Program-made: the position numbers and the translations under genes | Part shown: positions 45,235-54,756 of the stretch, in pieces | How positions within the stretch are numbered: the first letter of the stretch is position 1 | Layout of the letters: each line of letters opens with the position of its first letter | NCBI GenBank assembly: GCA_965263345.1 | Contig: CBDHHC010000014.1 | Coordinates: 1 to 64,000, forward strand | Source of the DNA: CBDHHC01 sp965263345 | Lineage (GTDB): Bacteria > Pseudomonadota > Alphaproteobacteria > Rhizobiales > CBDHHC01 | Direction of reading: 5' to 3' | DNA length: 64,000 nucleotides | Notes under the pieces: generated by a model | What the model was told of the DNA's origin: nothing | Databases searched by the model: none | What the model saw: the letters and a program-made list of their open reading frames with translations, nothing else

Positions 45235-46851
45235 CTAGCCCATTTTAAATTCTTGGAAAAAATCATTTCCTTTATCATCAATTACGATAAAGGCAGGAAA
45301 ATCAACAACTTCAATTTTCCAAATGGCCTCCATTCCAAGCTCAGGGTATTCAACCACTTCGACATGTTTTATGCAATCTTGTGCTAAACGAGCTGCAGGT
45401 CCTCCAATAGACCCTAAATAAAATCCACCATGTGCCTTACAGGCTTCTCGAACTTGTCTAGAACGATTACCTTTTGCAAGAGAAATCATAGATCCCCCAG
45501 CGGCTTGGAATTGGTCGACATAAGCATCCATTCGCCCAGCAGTTGTTGGCCCAAAAGATCCAGAAGCATAACCTTCAGGCGTTTTGGCGGGCCCAGCATA
45601 ATATATTGGATGATTCTTAAAATATTCTGGTAAAGGTTCACCTGCTTCCAAGCGATCTCGTAATTTTGAATGTGCCAAATCTCGAGCGACAATCAATGAT
45701 CCTGTAAGGGATAACCGAGTTTTTGTGGGATATTGTGAGAGCTGAGCAAGAATCTCTGCCATAGGTTTATTTAAATCAACCTTTACGACATCACCTGACA
45801 AACCATCTCCTTCAACTTCAGGCAAATACTTAGCTGGATTTGTCTCAAGAGCTTCTAAATAAACACCAGATTTGGTAATTTTTCCTAATGCTTGTCGATC
45901 TGCAGAACAAGAAACACCAAGACCTATTGGAAGTGATGCCCCATGACGCGGTAATCTTATCACACGAACATCATGGCAAAAATATTTACCCCCAAACTGA
46001 GCACCTATTCCCATATTCTGAGTAATTTTATGAACCTCGGCCTCCATTTCAAGATCGCGAAAAGCATGACCTAGCTCAGAGCCTTTTGTAGGTAAACCAT
46101 CTAAATAACGAGTGGAGGCTAGTTTAACTGTTTTAAGATTTAACTCTGCAGAAGTGCCACCAATAACAATTGCAAGATGATAAGGAGGGCACGCAGCTGT
46201 CCCCAATGTGAGTATTTTTTCTTCTAAAAACACCATTAAGCGCTCTTTTGTTAAAAGAGAAGGAGTTCCTTGATACAGAAACGTCTTATTCGCCGAACCA
46301 CCACCTTTAGCAATAAATAAAAACTTATACTCATTTTCTCCTGAAGCATAAATTTCTATCTGTGCAGGTAGGTTCGTACGTGTATTTTTCTCCTCAAACA
46401 TAGACAAAGGTGCTAATTGAGAATACCTCAAGTTCCGCTTAAAATAAGCATCTGAAACTCCAAGCCCAAGCGCATGCTCATCAGTACCATCAGTCCATAC
46501 AAAACGACCTTTTTTGCCCATAACAATAGCTGTACCAGTGTCTTGGCACATCGGCAAAACACCTCCTGCTGCAATATTTGCATTTTTCAATAAATCATAA
46601 GCAACAAATTTATCGTTAGAAGTAGACTCAGGATCTTCAAGTATAGCTTTTAATTGGAACAAATGTCCTGGACGAAGTAAGTGGTTGATATCAATAAATG
46701 CCTGCTCAGATAAAATTTGTAATGCCTCTGGTTTTACAACAAGCATTTCTTGACCATCAAACGAAGTGGTCGAGACATAGTCAGAACTTAAAAGACGATA
46801 TGATGTTTGATCTTCCGATAATGGAAACAGCTCTGTATGCTGATAAGTCAT
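45235..46851 (-). CDS. Fumarate hydratase, class I (iron-sulfur)
   Basis: It interconverts fumarate and malate in the TCA cycle using a [4Fe-4S] cluster. The 538-residue protein has both class I parts fused in one chain: the N-terminal domain with LPMCQDTGTAIVMGKKG, GTAACPPYHLAIVIGGTSAE and HDVRVIRLPRHGASLPIGLGVSCSADRQ, and the C-terminal Fumerase_C domain with GPAKTPEGYASGSFGPTTAGRMD and GGFYLGSIGGPAA. Cysteines in MCQD, ACPP and SCSADR are likely cluster ligands. Single-chain length matches E. coli FumA/FumB. A terminator follows. Confidence 0.95.
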   Translation of the reverse strand: MTYQHTELFPLSEDQTSYRLLSSDYVSTTSFDGQEMLVVKPEALQILSEQAFIDINHLLRPGHLFQLKAILEDPESTSNDKFVAYDLLKNANIAAGGVLPMCQDTGTAIVMGKKGRFVWTDGTDEHALGLGVSDAYFKRNLRYSQLAPLSMFEEKNTRTNLPAQIEIYASGENEYKFLFIAKGGGSANKTFLYQGTPSLLTKERLMVFLEEKILTLGTAACPPYHLAIVIGGTSAELNLKTVKLASTRYLDGLPTKGSELGHAFRDLEMEAEVHKITQNMGIGAQFGGKYFCHDVRVIRLPRHGASLPIGLGVSCSADRQALGKITKSGVYLEALETNPAKYLPEVEGDGLSGDVVKVDLNKPMAEILAQLSQYPTKTRLSLTGSLIVARDLAHSKLRDRLEAGEPLPEYFKNHPIYYAGPAKTPEGYASGSFGPTTAGRMDAYVDQFQAAGGSMISLAKGNRSRQVREACKAHGGFYLGSIGGPAARLAQDCIKHVEVVEYPELGMEAIWKIEVVDFPAFIVIDDKGNDFFQEFKMG

Positions 46852-47074
46852 AGATGAAGACTCCTTGGAGAATAAATAATTATTACCTAATAAATTGTAT
46901 TAATGTAAATTCCAAGCCTCTCAAACAAAGTTGAAATCTAAATAAGCAAAATCCGATGAGGTAAAATTTTGAACCTTATAGTCTTTATATGCACACCTAA
47001 CACTAATTACTAAAAATTATCCAAAAATATATATGCTATAATTGTTCTAATTTTGAGTAATTAGGAGCAATTAT

Positions 47075-47257
47075 ATGCAATTAGGAAACACACATGAATA
47101 TGCCAAAATGCTAATTAACCGTTTAGGTCTTAAAGCAGAACTGGCAGTTACAAATAAAATCAAAAATTTGGATATAAAAGATGAAAATCATCAGATTGAG
47201 AGATGGCAAAAAATACGTCTTGCTATAAGAGAAATGCGAGGCCCCAGAATAACTTAA
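47075..47257 (+). CDS. Conserved small protein, 60 aa
   Basis: AGGAG lies nine bases before the ATG, and the sequence is clearly protein-like: amphipathic helices with EYAKMLINRLGLKAELAV and a C-terminal WQKIRLAIREMRGPRIT. I recall similar small Rhizobiales proteins that end in IREMRGP-like text. It has no signal peptide and no known function. It stands alone between the divergent fumarase and the DUF992-LysM gene. Confidence 0.7.
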   Translation: MQLGNTHEYAKMLINRLGLKAELAVTNKIKNLDIKDENHQIERWQKIRLAIREMRGPRIT

Positions 47258-47536
47258 GAAGAATTACTTAAGAAGAATAAAGTAAAAGTAACAACTTAAA
47301 ATATAAATGCTTAAATCTAATACATGAAATAAATTCTGCGAAGAATGAGATAATCACGCCCTCACAAAAAAACGTTCTTCGCAATTTACTAGAATCAAAA
47401 TCTACCCAAAACATTTCAATTCAAAAAAATTTTATTGCCTATAAACATAGACTTGAAACATAAGCCCCATATTCTCACCTAAAGAATCGCTTCTAGTTTA
47501 CTACAAAGAGGAAAGTAAGAAATATGGAGAAGGATA

Positions 47537-48793
47537 ATGTCATTAAAAAAATACATGATCATAAAATATATCATTCTAAGCGCATGTATTTTAACGATAT
47601 CACAAGCTCAAGCACAAGAAAGCCGAGTGGAAGTTGGATCTTTAACATGTAGAGTTGAAGGAAGTTCTGGCTTCGTTTTTGGCTCTACTAAAAATTTAAA
47701 ATGCACATATAGGCCTTTAAATGCAAAACCTATTGAAAAATATACAGGTACAATATCTAAATATGGTATAGATTTTGGAATTACAGGCAAAACAATATTT
47801 ATCTGGGCTGTTCTAGCAAAAAGTCGAGATTTACCAAAAGGAGCATTTTCTGGAAAATACAAAGGCATCTCAGCAAAGGCATCAATCGGTGCAGGTCTTG
47901 GCTTAAAACTGCTTGTTGGTGGGTCTGATAATACAATTGCTTTACAGCCACTTAGCGTTCAAGCCCAAACAGGTTTGAATATAGCACTGGCTGTAGAAAC
48001 ACTTAAACTAAAGACGATAGAAACAAAAACTACTTTTCAAGAAAATTCAGAAAACAACATAAAATATCGTCTATGTGGTACAACCATTACGTATGCTCCT
48101 GGAGATACACTCTATAATATAGCATCGCGCTGTGGCACAACCTTAGATGCGTTACTAGAAAATAATAAAAAAATCACAAATGTAATAAATATCCCAATTG
48201 GCACAAAAATCATTGTACCGAATTATCCATTACCTAGCCCAAATCAGAACTGTGGCCTGTATGAAATAGCAAAAAAGAATGAAACACTTACGAATATTGC
48301 TCATAAGTGTAAAATTTCTTTAGGGGCTCTTATTAACGAGAATCCTCAATTACCGTATAGAAAACCTTTAAAAGAAGGTGACAAAATCTCAATTCCATCT
48401 TACCCAACTCCTTTAGTAAGAAGATCATGCGATAAAGAAATTACTTTAGGTGTAAACGGAAGCCCTTTCCAAACTTTAAATAGTATAGCAGAAATCTGTG
48501 GGACAACAATTGCCGCCCTTTTACAAGCAAATCCAAAGATAAAAAATGTAAGAAATATCAAGAAAAACACGAAAATAAACATCCCACAAATTCCTCTCCC
48601 AATTGCGCAAACAAAATGCGGTTCGAACACAATTGCCCTAAAAGGAGAGACAATTTATGCAATTGCATTACGCTGTCAAACAACCCCAGGTGCAATTATT
48701 GACTTAAATGAAGAACTTGGAAAATATGATATTATTCCAGAAGGCCAAACAATAAGAATTGCAAGTCAAACACTTCCAATGCCAAATCAATAA
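47537..48793 (+). CDS. Secreted DUF992 protein with four LysM-like repeats
   Basis: Residues 1-27 form a signal peptide (ending QAQAQ). Residues about 30-158 match DUF992, with VGSLTCRVEGSSGFVFGSTKNLKCTY, YTGTISKYGIDFGI and a glycine-rich GAGLGLKLLVGGS. Residues 175-410 hold four LysM-like repeats of about 60 residues, each with two cysteines: C180/C199, C239/C258, C298/C321, C361/C380. The regular spacing suggests one disulfide per repeat. LysM modules bind peptidoglycan or chitin, so the protein probably acts in the periplasm or at the surface. The fusion is unusual in my experience. Confidence 0.82.
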   Translation: MSLKKYMIIKYIILSACILTISQAQAQESRVEVGSLTCRVEGSSGFVFGSTKNLKCTYRPLNAKPIEKYTGTISKYGIDFGITGKTIFIWAVLAKSRDLPKGAFSGKYKGISAKASIGAGLGLKLLVGGSDNTIALQPLSVQAQTGLNIALAVETLKLKTIETKTTFQENSENNIKYRLCGTTITYAPGDTLYNIASRCGTTLDALLENNKKITNVINIPIGTKIIVPNYPLPSPNQNCGLYEIAKKNETLTNIAHKCKISLGALINENPQLPYRKPLKEGDKISIPSYPTPLVRRSCDKEITLGVNGSPFQTLNSIAEICGTTIAALLQANPKIKNVRNIKKNTKINIPQIPLPIAQTKCGSNTIALKGETIYAIALRCQTTPGAIIDLNEELGKYDIIPEGQTIRIASQTLPMPNQ

Positions 48794-48803
48794 GACAAAA
48801 TCA

Positions 48804-48830
48804 GGTGACTTTTGAAATTCAAAAGTCACC
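48804..48830. terminator. Bidirectional hairpin between convergent genes
   Basis: GGTGACTTTTGAA and TTCAAAAGTCACC form a perfect 13-bp stem around a single A, between the stops of the LysM gene (48793) and msrBA (48841). T-richness after it is modest on both strands, but its position indicates shared termination. Confidence 0.7.
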
Positions 48831-48840
48831 CAAGTATATA

Positions 48841-49815
48841 CTACTTAATTGCCCATTCTGGACGAATATAATGACACGTATATCCGTTTGGATAGCGCTC
48901 CAGATAATCCTGATGCTCAGGCTCCGCTAGATAAAAATCTCGAACGCGAACGACTTCCGTTATAACTGGCTTAGAGAATACACCCGCATCTTGGATATCT
49001 TTAATAACCTTTGCAGCGGCATCCGCTTCTTCTTGATCTGCAACAAAAATAGCTGAACGATATTGCGTTCCAATGTCATTCCCTTGACGGTTAAGGGTAG
49101 TGGGGTCATGAATTTGGAAAAAAAACTTCAGCAAATCTTCATAATTGACTTTAAGAGGATCATATTCTAATTCAAGAGCCTCTGCATGACCTGTATCTCC
49201 CTTTTTAATATGATTATAAGTTGGATTATGAAGCTCACCACCTGTATAACCAACACGTGTTTTAACAACTCCTGGAAGCTTACGAAAAAGATCTTGCATT
49301 CCCCAGAAACATCCTCCAGCGAGAACTGCACGCTTCAATCCATTTTTTACTTGACTAACGCTCTTTAACTGACCAGCTGGAATAAAATTAACATAATCAC
49401 CATACCCATCAGACTGCATCCTTTCTAAAGGAATAAAACGTAAAGAAGCAGAATTGATACAATATCTCAGCCCAGTTGGTTTTGGACCATCAGGAAAGAC
49501 ATGACCTAAATGACTATCACCATGCTTCGATCGCACCTCAATCCTGTTCATACCATGGCTTGTGTCACGAACCTCTATAATATTATCTGGAGCAATAGGA
49601 CGTGTAAAACTTGGCCACCCACTCCCGCTATCAAACTTGTCAATTGATGCAAATAAGGGTTCTCCACTCACAATATCAACATACAGACCAGCCTCTTTGT
49701 GATCCCAGAATTCATTCTGAAAAGCACGTTCTGTTGCATCATTCTGTGTGACTTCATACTGTTGCTTGGTGAGATTGGAGAGAGCTTCAGGTGTCTTGCT
49801 ATAGCGATCTTTCAT
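48841..49815 (-). CDS. Fused methionine sulfoxide reductase MsrB-MsrA
   Basis: It repairs oxidised methionine of both stereochemistries in one chain. The N-terminal MsrB domain (about residues 12-145) has DIVSGEPLFASIDKFDSGSGWPSF, HGDSHLGHVFPDGP and the catalytic cysteine in GLRYCINSASLRF (C119). The zinc-binding CxxC pairs found in many MsrB proteins are absent. The C-terminal MsrA domain (about 160-320) has the catalytic GGCFWGMQDLF (C169), GYTGG and GTQYRSAIF. The B-A order is opposite to the A-B fusions known elsewhere but common enough in bacteria. No signal peptide is seen. Confidence 0.94.
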   Translation of the reverse strand: MKDRYSKTPEALSNLTKQQYEVTQNDATERAFQNEFWDHKEAGLYVDIVSGEPLFASIDKFDSGSGWPSFTRPIAPDNIIEVRDTSHGMNRIEVRSKHGDSHLGHVFPDGPKPTGLRYCINSASLRFIPLERMQSDGYGDYVNFIPAGQLKSVSQVKNGLKRAVLAGGCFWGMQDLFRKLPGVVKTRVGYTGGELHNPTYNHIKKGDTGHAEALELEYDPLKVNYEDLLKFFFQIHDPTTLNRQGNDIGTQYRSAIFVADQEEADAAAKVIKDIQDAGVFSKPVITEVVRVRDFYLAEPEHQDYLERYPNGYTCHYIRPEWAIK

Positions 49816-50166
49816 AATAGTTCTCAGTTTCTTTGAAAATAATGTTCCTAATATATTATACTTTTAAAGAAATGGTGGTGCTGATTCTAGGCCACATCAA
49901 GGGGGATAACAAATAAGTTATATATAATTACATGAAAGAAAATCGCATATCAAAACAAAAGATAATGTTGATTATCTTAGGTATAAGGGTTTATTCTGTT
50001 TAAAACATTTATAGATTAAATGTCGTAAACAGATAAAATTATAATAGTATTTTTGTGCTATGCACAATAAATTTTATCTATTTAGGATATTTCATACGCA
50101 AAAGTGTAAGAGATATCGACACGACTCATGAACATAATTTGATATAAAAAGAACTGAACACTTATC
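49816..50166. other. Divergent intergenic region with a nested inverted repeat
   Basis: Of these 351 bases, the notable part is AGATAAAATT (50031-50040) and its complement AATTTTATCT (50070-50079), which enclose a small hairpin TTGTGC-TAT-GCACAA. It lies about 90 bases before ggt and could be an operator or RNA hairpin. No gene is seen. Confidence 0.4.
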
Positions 50167-51951
50167 ATGCTCCAGACCATAACGCTTAAAATTATATTCA
50201 TTTTTCTTGCACTCTGCATTTTACACTCAAATTCATATTCGCAAAAATCAACCGTCCAAGAGCAAGATAAAGCTCAACCCAACCCAAAAGCTGAACCAGA
50301 AAAAGAAACTGGTAAAAGCAAAAAAAAGCTAGTTAGAGCCCAAAAATACATGATCGTGGCAGCCAACCCTTATGCAAGCAAAGCAGGTGACGAGATACTA
50401 TCTAAAGGCGGAAATGCAATAGATGCTATGATTGCTGCACAACTGGTTCTCAACCTTGTAGAACCTCAATCGTCCGGCATTGGTGGGGGAGCATTTCTAC
50501 TTTACTGGGATAATGCGAAGAAAAAACTCCATACCTATGACGGACGAGAAGCGGCTCCTTTATCTGTCAAAGCAAACCATTTTATTGATAAAGATGGCAA
50601 CACATTAGGTTTTCAAGAAGCAATACAACAAGGCTTGGCAATTGGTGTTCCAGGTGTCGTAAAACTTCTTGAGACAACACACAAAAAATACGGAAAACTA
50701 AGCTGGCAAGAGATCTTTCAACCAGCAATCAACTTGTCACAAAAAGGTTTTAAAGTCTCAGAGAGACTTAATAAACTTCTTAAGGCTACAGGTGCAAAAA
50801 AATTTGGTCCTGATGCACAATCATATTTCTTCAATCAGAACGGTGAAGCATGGCCAGTGGGACATGTACTAAAAAACCCAACTTTTGCAAAAACATTGAG
50901 TTTAATTTCTCTCAAAGGATCTCAAGCTTTTTACTCAGGTGAATTATCCAAGCAAATTATTGACAAAGTAAATATTGTAAGCGATGGCAAAAATGGTATG
51001 AGCTTGCAAGATCTCTCTGGGTATAAGATTAAAAAAAGGGATCCAGTTTGCATAAAGTATAGGTCACATAAGATATGCGGAATGGGCCTTCCTTCCTCAG
51101 GAGGTCTAACAGTTTCCCAAGTTCTCAAACTGATTGAACCTTATGATCTTAAAGCAGGCATAGAGGATCACCAAACACTGCATTACATAGTAGAAGCTCA
51201 AAAGCTAGCATATGCCGATAGAGGCCGCTATATGGCTGATCCAGACTTTGTTCCGCCTCCCAAAGGGTTATTAGATAAAAATTACCTTGAGAAAAGACGT
51301 AAAAAAATCAATAAAACTCAAGCCATGAAGAAGGCACTATCAGGCACTCCAAAATTTGTAAAACAAGGATTTTATGGCAACGATAAAACCATAGAAAGTT
51401 CTGGCACGAGCCATATTTCAATCGTCGACCAGGAAGGCAACGCTGTTTCATACACGACGACAATCGAAACTGCGTTTGGCTCAAAAGTAATGATTGGGGG
51501 CTTCTTACTGAATAATGAACTAACAGATTTCTCATTCACCCCTATAGATATCCAAGGACGTCCTGTTGCAAATCGAATTGAACCTGGAAAACGTCCTAGG
51601 TCCTCAATGGCACCAACAATTGTTTTCGATAAAAAAGGAAACGTAGAGCTTGTACTGGGGTCACCGGGAGGAAGTCGAATTATCCTATACGTGCTAAAAA
51701 CGCTGATAGCTATGATAGACTGGGACATGGATCAGCAACAAGCGGTCGAACTCACTAATTTTGGGTCCAGAAATGGTCCATTTGAAATGGAAAAGCCCGG
51801 TTTAGGTTTGACCAAACTTTTCCTTCAGTCTTATGGACACAAAATTAAACTATCTTCAATGACAAGTGGTTTACATGTAATATTAAAAACCAAACAAGGT
51901 ATGTATAGCGGTGTCGATCCAAGGCGAGAAGGTGAAGCTTTAGGAAAATAA
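50167..51951 (+). CDS. ggt: Gamma-glutamyltransferase
   Basis: It cleaves the gamma-glutamyl bond of glutathione and related compounds in the periplasm. An N-terminal signal peptide (about 1-25) is followed by a Lys/Pro-rich stretch and then the Ntn-hydrolase precursor. Features include MIAAQLVLNLVEPQSSGIGGGAFLLYW, YDGREAAP, and the self-processing threonine in SSGTSHISIVDQEGNAVSYT (T414), plus GGFLLNNELTDFS and LGSPGGSRI. Length (594 residues) is normal for the family. With the ChaC-like enzyme and GloB it adds to glutathione metabolism in this window, although these genes are not linked. Confidence 0.93.
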   Translation: MLQTITLKIIFIFLALCILHSNSYSQKSTVQEQDKAQPNPKAEPEKETGKSKKKLVRAQKYMIVAANPYASKAGDEILSKGGNAIDAMIAAQLVLNLVEPQSSGIGGGAFLLYWDNAKKKLHTYDGREAAPLSVKANHFIDKDGNTLGFQEAIQQGLAIGVPGVVKLLETTHKKYGKLSWQEIFQPAINLSQKGFKVSERLNKLLKATGAKKFGPDAQSYFFNQNGEAWPVGHVLKNPTFAKTLSLISLKGSQAFYSGELSKQIIDKVNIVSDGKNGMSLQDLSGYKIKKRDPVCIKYRSHKICGMGLPSSGGLTVSQVLKLIEPYDLKAGIEDHQTLHYIVEAQKLAYADRGRYMADPDFVPPPKGLLDKNYLEKRRKKINKTQAMKKALSGTPKFVKQGFYGNDKTIESSGTSHISIVDQEGNAVSYTTTIETAFGSKVMIGGFLLNNELTDFSFTPIDIQGRPVANRIEPGKRPRSSMAPTIVFDKKGNVELVLGSPGGSRIILYVLKTLIAMIDWDMDQQQAVELTNFGSRNGPFEMEKPGLGLTKLFLQSYGHKIKLSSMTSGLHVILKTKQGMYSGVDPRREGEALGK

Positions 51952-51953
51952 TA

Positions 51954-51999
51954 TTAACGTTAGGGCCATTATACCTCTACCATTCGGTATGGACGTTAA
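51954..51999. repeat. Stem-loop after ggt
   Basis: TTAACGT (51954-51960) pairs with ACGTTAA (51993-51999), and inside it ATACC pairs with GGTAT. It starts two bases after the ggt stop codon. No U-tract follows, so it may stabilise the transcript end rather than act as an intrinsic terminator. Confidence 0.5.
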
Positions 52000-52165
52000 A
52001 TGGTTAATCACTGCAAAGATACAACAGCCCTTATGAGCTTCTTACGAAATGAAGATTAATATCCGTCGTTTAAAGCATATCTCCTATGACAGAATATCAC
52101 ACATTAAAACTCCTATTTATGATAAATAATGATAGAAACAGCATAAAATCGGAGTAAAAACTAAT

Positions 52166-53167
52166 TTGACTACCAAATCAGTCACAATTTTAGGAGCTGG
52201 CATCACTGGGCTTTGGCAAGCATTCCTGCTTGGGAAACAAGGCTACAAGGTTACCTTAATTGATAAATCAGAGTTTGCCTTCCAACACAGCTCAAGCAAA
52301 TATGCCGGGGCTATGCTAGCGCCATATTGTGAAGAGGAAAGCTCAGAACAAATTGTAAGGATACTAGGTATCCAATCAAAAAAAATTTGGCAAACCCATT
52401 ATCCTAATATTGTAGAAAATGGCACAATAGTTTTAGCACAACCCCGTGAGCAACAAGAACTCGTGAGATTTGCTCGCATGACCCAAGAATATAAAACAAT
52501 AAATTCCAATCAAATTATTAACTTAGAACCAGACTTGGGAAACCGATTCGGAAATGGATTATTCTTTGAAAATGAAGCGCATATGGTCCCACGCAATGCA
52601 ATGCAATTCCTTTTAGACGAAATAAAAAATATTGGCGTAAAATGTTATTTTGGCACGGAAACCAAGCCAGCCAACGACGGTGATTGGACAATTGACTGTC
52701 GTGGGATTGGAGCTCAACAAGACCTCATAAACCTAAGGGGTGTGCGTGGAGAACGAATTATCATAAAATCAAATGATGTAAAACTTAATCGACCAATCCG
52801 CCTCTTACACCCTCGCTTCCCAATCTATATTGTTCCCTGGCCTGATGGATACTATATGATAGGAGCAACTGTGATAGAATCTGATGACCAGCGAAATGTA
52901 ACTGTACGGTCTGCTCTAGAACTTCTGTCTACCACCTATTCTCTACATCCCGCGTTCTCAGAAAGTGAAATTATTGAGATGGGAGCTGGTATTCGCCCTG
53001 CTTTTCCAGATAATATCCCTAAAATCATTAGAAGGGGCAGAAAAATATATATAAACGGCCTATATCGTCATGGTTTTCTACTTGCTCCTATACTTGCAGA
53101 TATGGTTGTAAAATATCTAGAAACCGGAGAGAGAAATAAGGAGATTTTCGTTGAAGATACACCTTAA
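52166..53167 (+). CDS. thiO: Glycine oxidase ThiO
   Basis: ThiO oxidises glycine to iminoglycine (dehydroglycine), a building block for the thiazole part of thiamine. The 333-residue FAD enzyme begins with the dinucleotide-binding motif ILGAGITGLWQAFLLGKQGY and shows DAO-family text: KYAGAMLAPYCEEES, RGVRGERIIIK, IVPWPDGYYMIGATV, and GAGIRPAFPDNIP with YINGLYRHGFLLAP. The start is TTG at 52166, with GGAG about ten bases upstream. It heads the thiO-thiS-thiG-thiE operon and overlaps thiS by 17 bases. No TPP riboswitch was recognised in the 214 bases before it. Confidence 0.92.
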   Translation: MTTKSVTILGAGITGLWQAFLLGKQGYKVTLIDKSEFAFQHSSSKYAGAMLAPYCEEESSEQIVRILGIQSKKIWQTHYPNIVENGTIVLAQPREQQELVRFARMTQEYKTINSNQIINLEPDLGNRFGNGLFFENEAHMVPRNAMQFLLDEIKNIGVKCYFGTETKPANDGDWTIDCRGIGAQQDLINLRGVRGERIIIKSNDVKLNRPIRLLHPRFPIYIVPWPDGYYMIGATVIESDDQRNVTVRSALELLSTTYSLHPAFSESEIIEMGAGIRPAFPDNIPKIIRRGRKIYINGLYRHGFLLAPILADMVVKYLETGERNKEIFVEDTP

Positions 53168-53348
53168 TGGCAAATTAATAGAAACTGATGCAAAAAACTT
53201 AGGTCAGCTTTGTTCTCAACTTGGTTTTGAAGATAAAAAAATTGCCACAGCTATGAATGGTTATTTTGTTCCTGTAAGTGAAAGACCCCAGACCAGCATA
53301 AATGAAAATGATGAAATTGAAATCTTATCGCCAAGACAAGGTGGCTAA
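53151..53348 (+). CDS. thiS: Sulfur carrier protein ThiS
   Basis: ThiS is a ubiquitin-like protein that carries sulfur as a C-terminal thiocarboxylate to ThiG. The 65-residue protein starts KIHLNGKLIETDA and ends with the required Gly-Gly (LSPRQGG). TTG at 53151 is the start, since AAGGAG lies eight bases upstream inside thiO; the family usually begins exactly here. It overlaps thiO by 17 bases and meets thiG in a TAATG stop-start overlap. Confidence 0.93.
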   Translation: MKIHLNGKLIETDAKNLGQLCSQLGFEDKKIATAMNGYFVPVSERPQTSINENDEIEILSPRQGG

Positions 53349-54160
53349 TGACACAAAATACTGAAATACAGAGCCCACTCAAACTATATAATACGTCTAT
53401 TCAATCGCGTCTATTGTTGGGAACTGCTCAATATCCGTCACCAGAAATTCTTCGTCAGTCAATTATCCAAAGCAAGACTGAGATCGTAACTGTATCTCTA
53501 CGACGAGAAGCGTCACAAGAAAAAACAGGACAACGCTTCTGGGATCTAATTAAAGAATTAAATGTAAAAATTTTACCGAATACAGCAGGTTGCAGAACTC
53601 CTAAAGAAGCGATAACCACAGCACAAATGGCACGCGAACTTTTTGAAACACCATGGATCAAACTCGAGGTAATTGCAAATGATGACACATTACAACCTGA
53701 TGTTTTTGGTTTGCTAGAAGCTGCTAAAGAACTTATAAAACAAGGTTTCCAAGTATTTCCCTACATGACAGAAGACTTAAGTCTTGCAGAAAAACTGGTA
53801 ACTGCAGGATGTCAGGTTCTAATGCCTTGGGGAGCTCCTATAGGCTCAGGTCGTGGTCTAAACAATCCAACGGGTTTAAAAACTCTACGAGCTTATTTCA
53901 AAGATATTCCTCTCATAATTGATGCAGGAATTGGAGCACCATCACATGCATGCCAAGCGATGGAAATGGGATATGATGCAATATTGCTCAATACAGCCAT
54001 CGCAAAAGCAATAGAACCAATTAATATGTCAAAAGCATTTAACCAAGCAATTACAGCAGGACATGTAGCCTATTTATCTGGTATAATTGAACCAAGAGAC
54101 ATGGCTGTGCCATCTACCCCAGTTGCGGGAACACCTTTTTTTGAGATCGATAATGCTTGA
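53348..54160 (+). CDS. thiG: Thiazole synthase ThiG
   Basis: ThiG builds the thiazole phosphate of thiamine from 1-deoxyxylulose 5-phosphate, dehydroglycine and ThiS thiocarboxylate. The 270-residue TIM barrel shows LLLGTAQYPSPE, LPNTAGCRTPKEAI, IKLEVIANDDTLQPD, LMPWGAPIGSGRGLNN, IIDAGIGAPSHA and LLNTAIAKA, all typical. The ATG overlaps the thiS stop by one base, and thiE starts eight bases before this gene ends. Confidence 0.95.
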   Translation: MTQNTEIQSPLKLYNTSIQSRLLLGTAQYPSPEILRQSIIQSKTEIVTVSLRREASQEKTGQRFWDLIKELNVKILPNTAGCRTPKEAITTAQMARELFETPWIKLEVIANDDTLQPDVFGLLEAAKELIKQGFQVFPYMTEDLSLAEKLVTAGCQVLMPWGAPIGSGRGLNNPTGLKTLRAYFKDIPLIIDAGIGAPSHACQAMEMGYDAILLNTAIAKAIEPINMSKAFNQAITAGHVAYLSGIIEPRDMAVPSTPVAGTPFFEIDNA

Positions 54161-54737
54161 TAAATTTTACCCAATAGTCCCAGACATAACCTGGCTGGAA
54201 AAAATTGTCCCTTTAGGGGTTAAAACGGTACAGTTAAGGTTGAAGAATGCTGATACAGCTCAGATAAAAAAACAAATCATTTCAAGCATTAAAATATGCA
54301 AAGAATATCATTGCCAACTCATCATAAATGATTATTGGAAAGAAGCTATTGAACTAGGAGCGAATTATATTCATCTTGGCCAAGAAGATTTAGCAAAAGC
54401 AAATTTATCGGAAATAAAATCTGCAGGTTTAAAACTTGGTTTATCAACGCATGATCATCATGAATTAGAAATAGCGATAAATGCTGAACCTGATTACATA
54501 GCCTTAGGTCCAATTTATGAAACAAAACTCAAAAAGATGAAATGGTCCCCACAAGGCTTGGAACGCATTACAGAATGGAAATCAATGCTATCTTGCCCTC
54601 TTGTTGCCATAGGAGGAATTACATTAGAACGTGCCCCAATGGTTTTTGAGGCTGGAGCAGACTCTATTGCAGTGGTGACAGACATCATCACTCATCCTAA
54701 GCCAGAAGAACGTATTAAAAATTGGTTATTGATCTAA
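54153..54737 (+). CDS. thiE: Thiamine-phosphate synthase ThiE
   Basis: ThiE joins the pyrimidine and thiazole moieties to give thiamine phosphate. The 194-residue TIM barrel has VKTVQLRLKN, LIINDYWKEAIELGANYIHLGQEDL, LGLSTHDHHELEIA, YIALGPIYETKLKK and VAIGGITLERAP. I use the ATG at 54153 because it overlaps the thiG stop and matches the expected N-terminus (MLDKFYPIVPD); a longer frame from 54087 lies inside thiG and is unlikely. The pyrimidine synthase thiC and thiD are not in this window. Confidence 0.92.
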   Translation: MLDKFYPIVPDITWLEKIVPLGVKTVQLRLKNADTAQIKKQIISSIKICKEYHCQLIINDYWKEAIELGANYIHLGQEDLAKANLSEIKSAGLKLGLSTHDHHELEIAINAEPDYIALGPIYETKLKKMKWSPQGLERITEWKSMLSCPLVAIGGITLERAPMVFEAGADSIAVVTDIITHPKPEERIKNWLLI

Positions 54738-54756
54738 AAACATTACGGACAATTCC

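Noticed and set aside
51952..52165. TPP riboswitch expected before thiO
   Set aside because: The conserved CTGAGA and the later ACCTGATCTGG-like block are absent; only a stem-loop next to the ggt stop is seen.
54087..54152. Longer start of thiE
   Set aside because: The extra 22 codons lie inside thiG in another frame and do not resemble a ThiE N-terminus.
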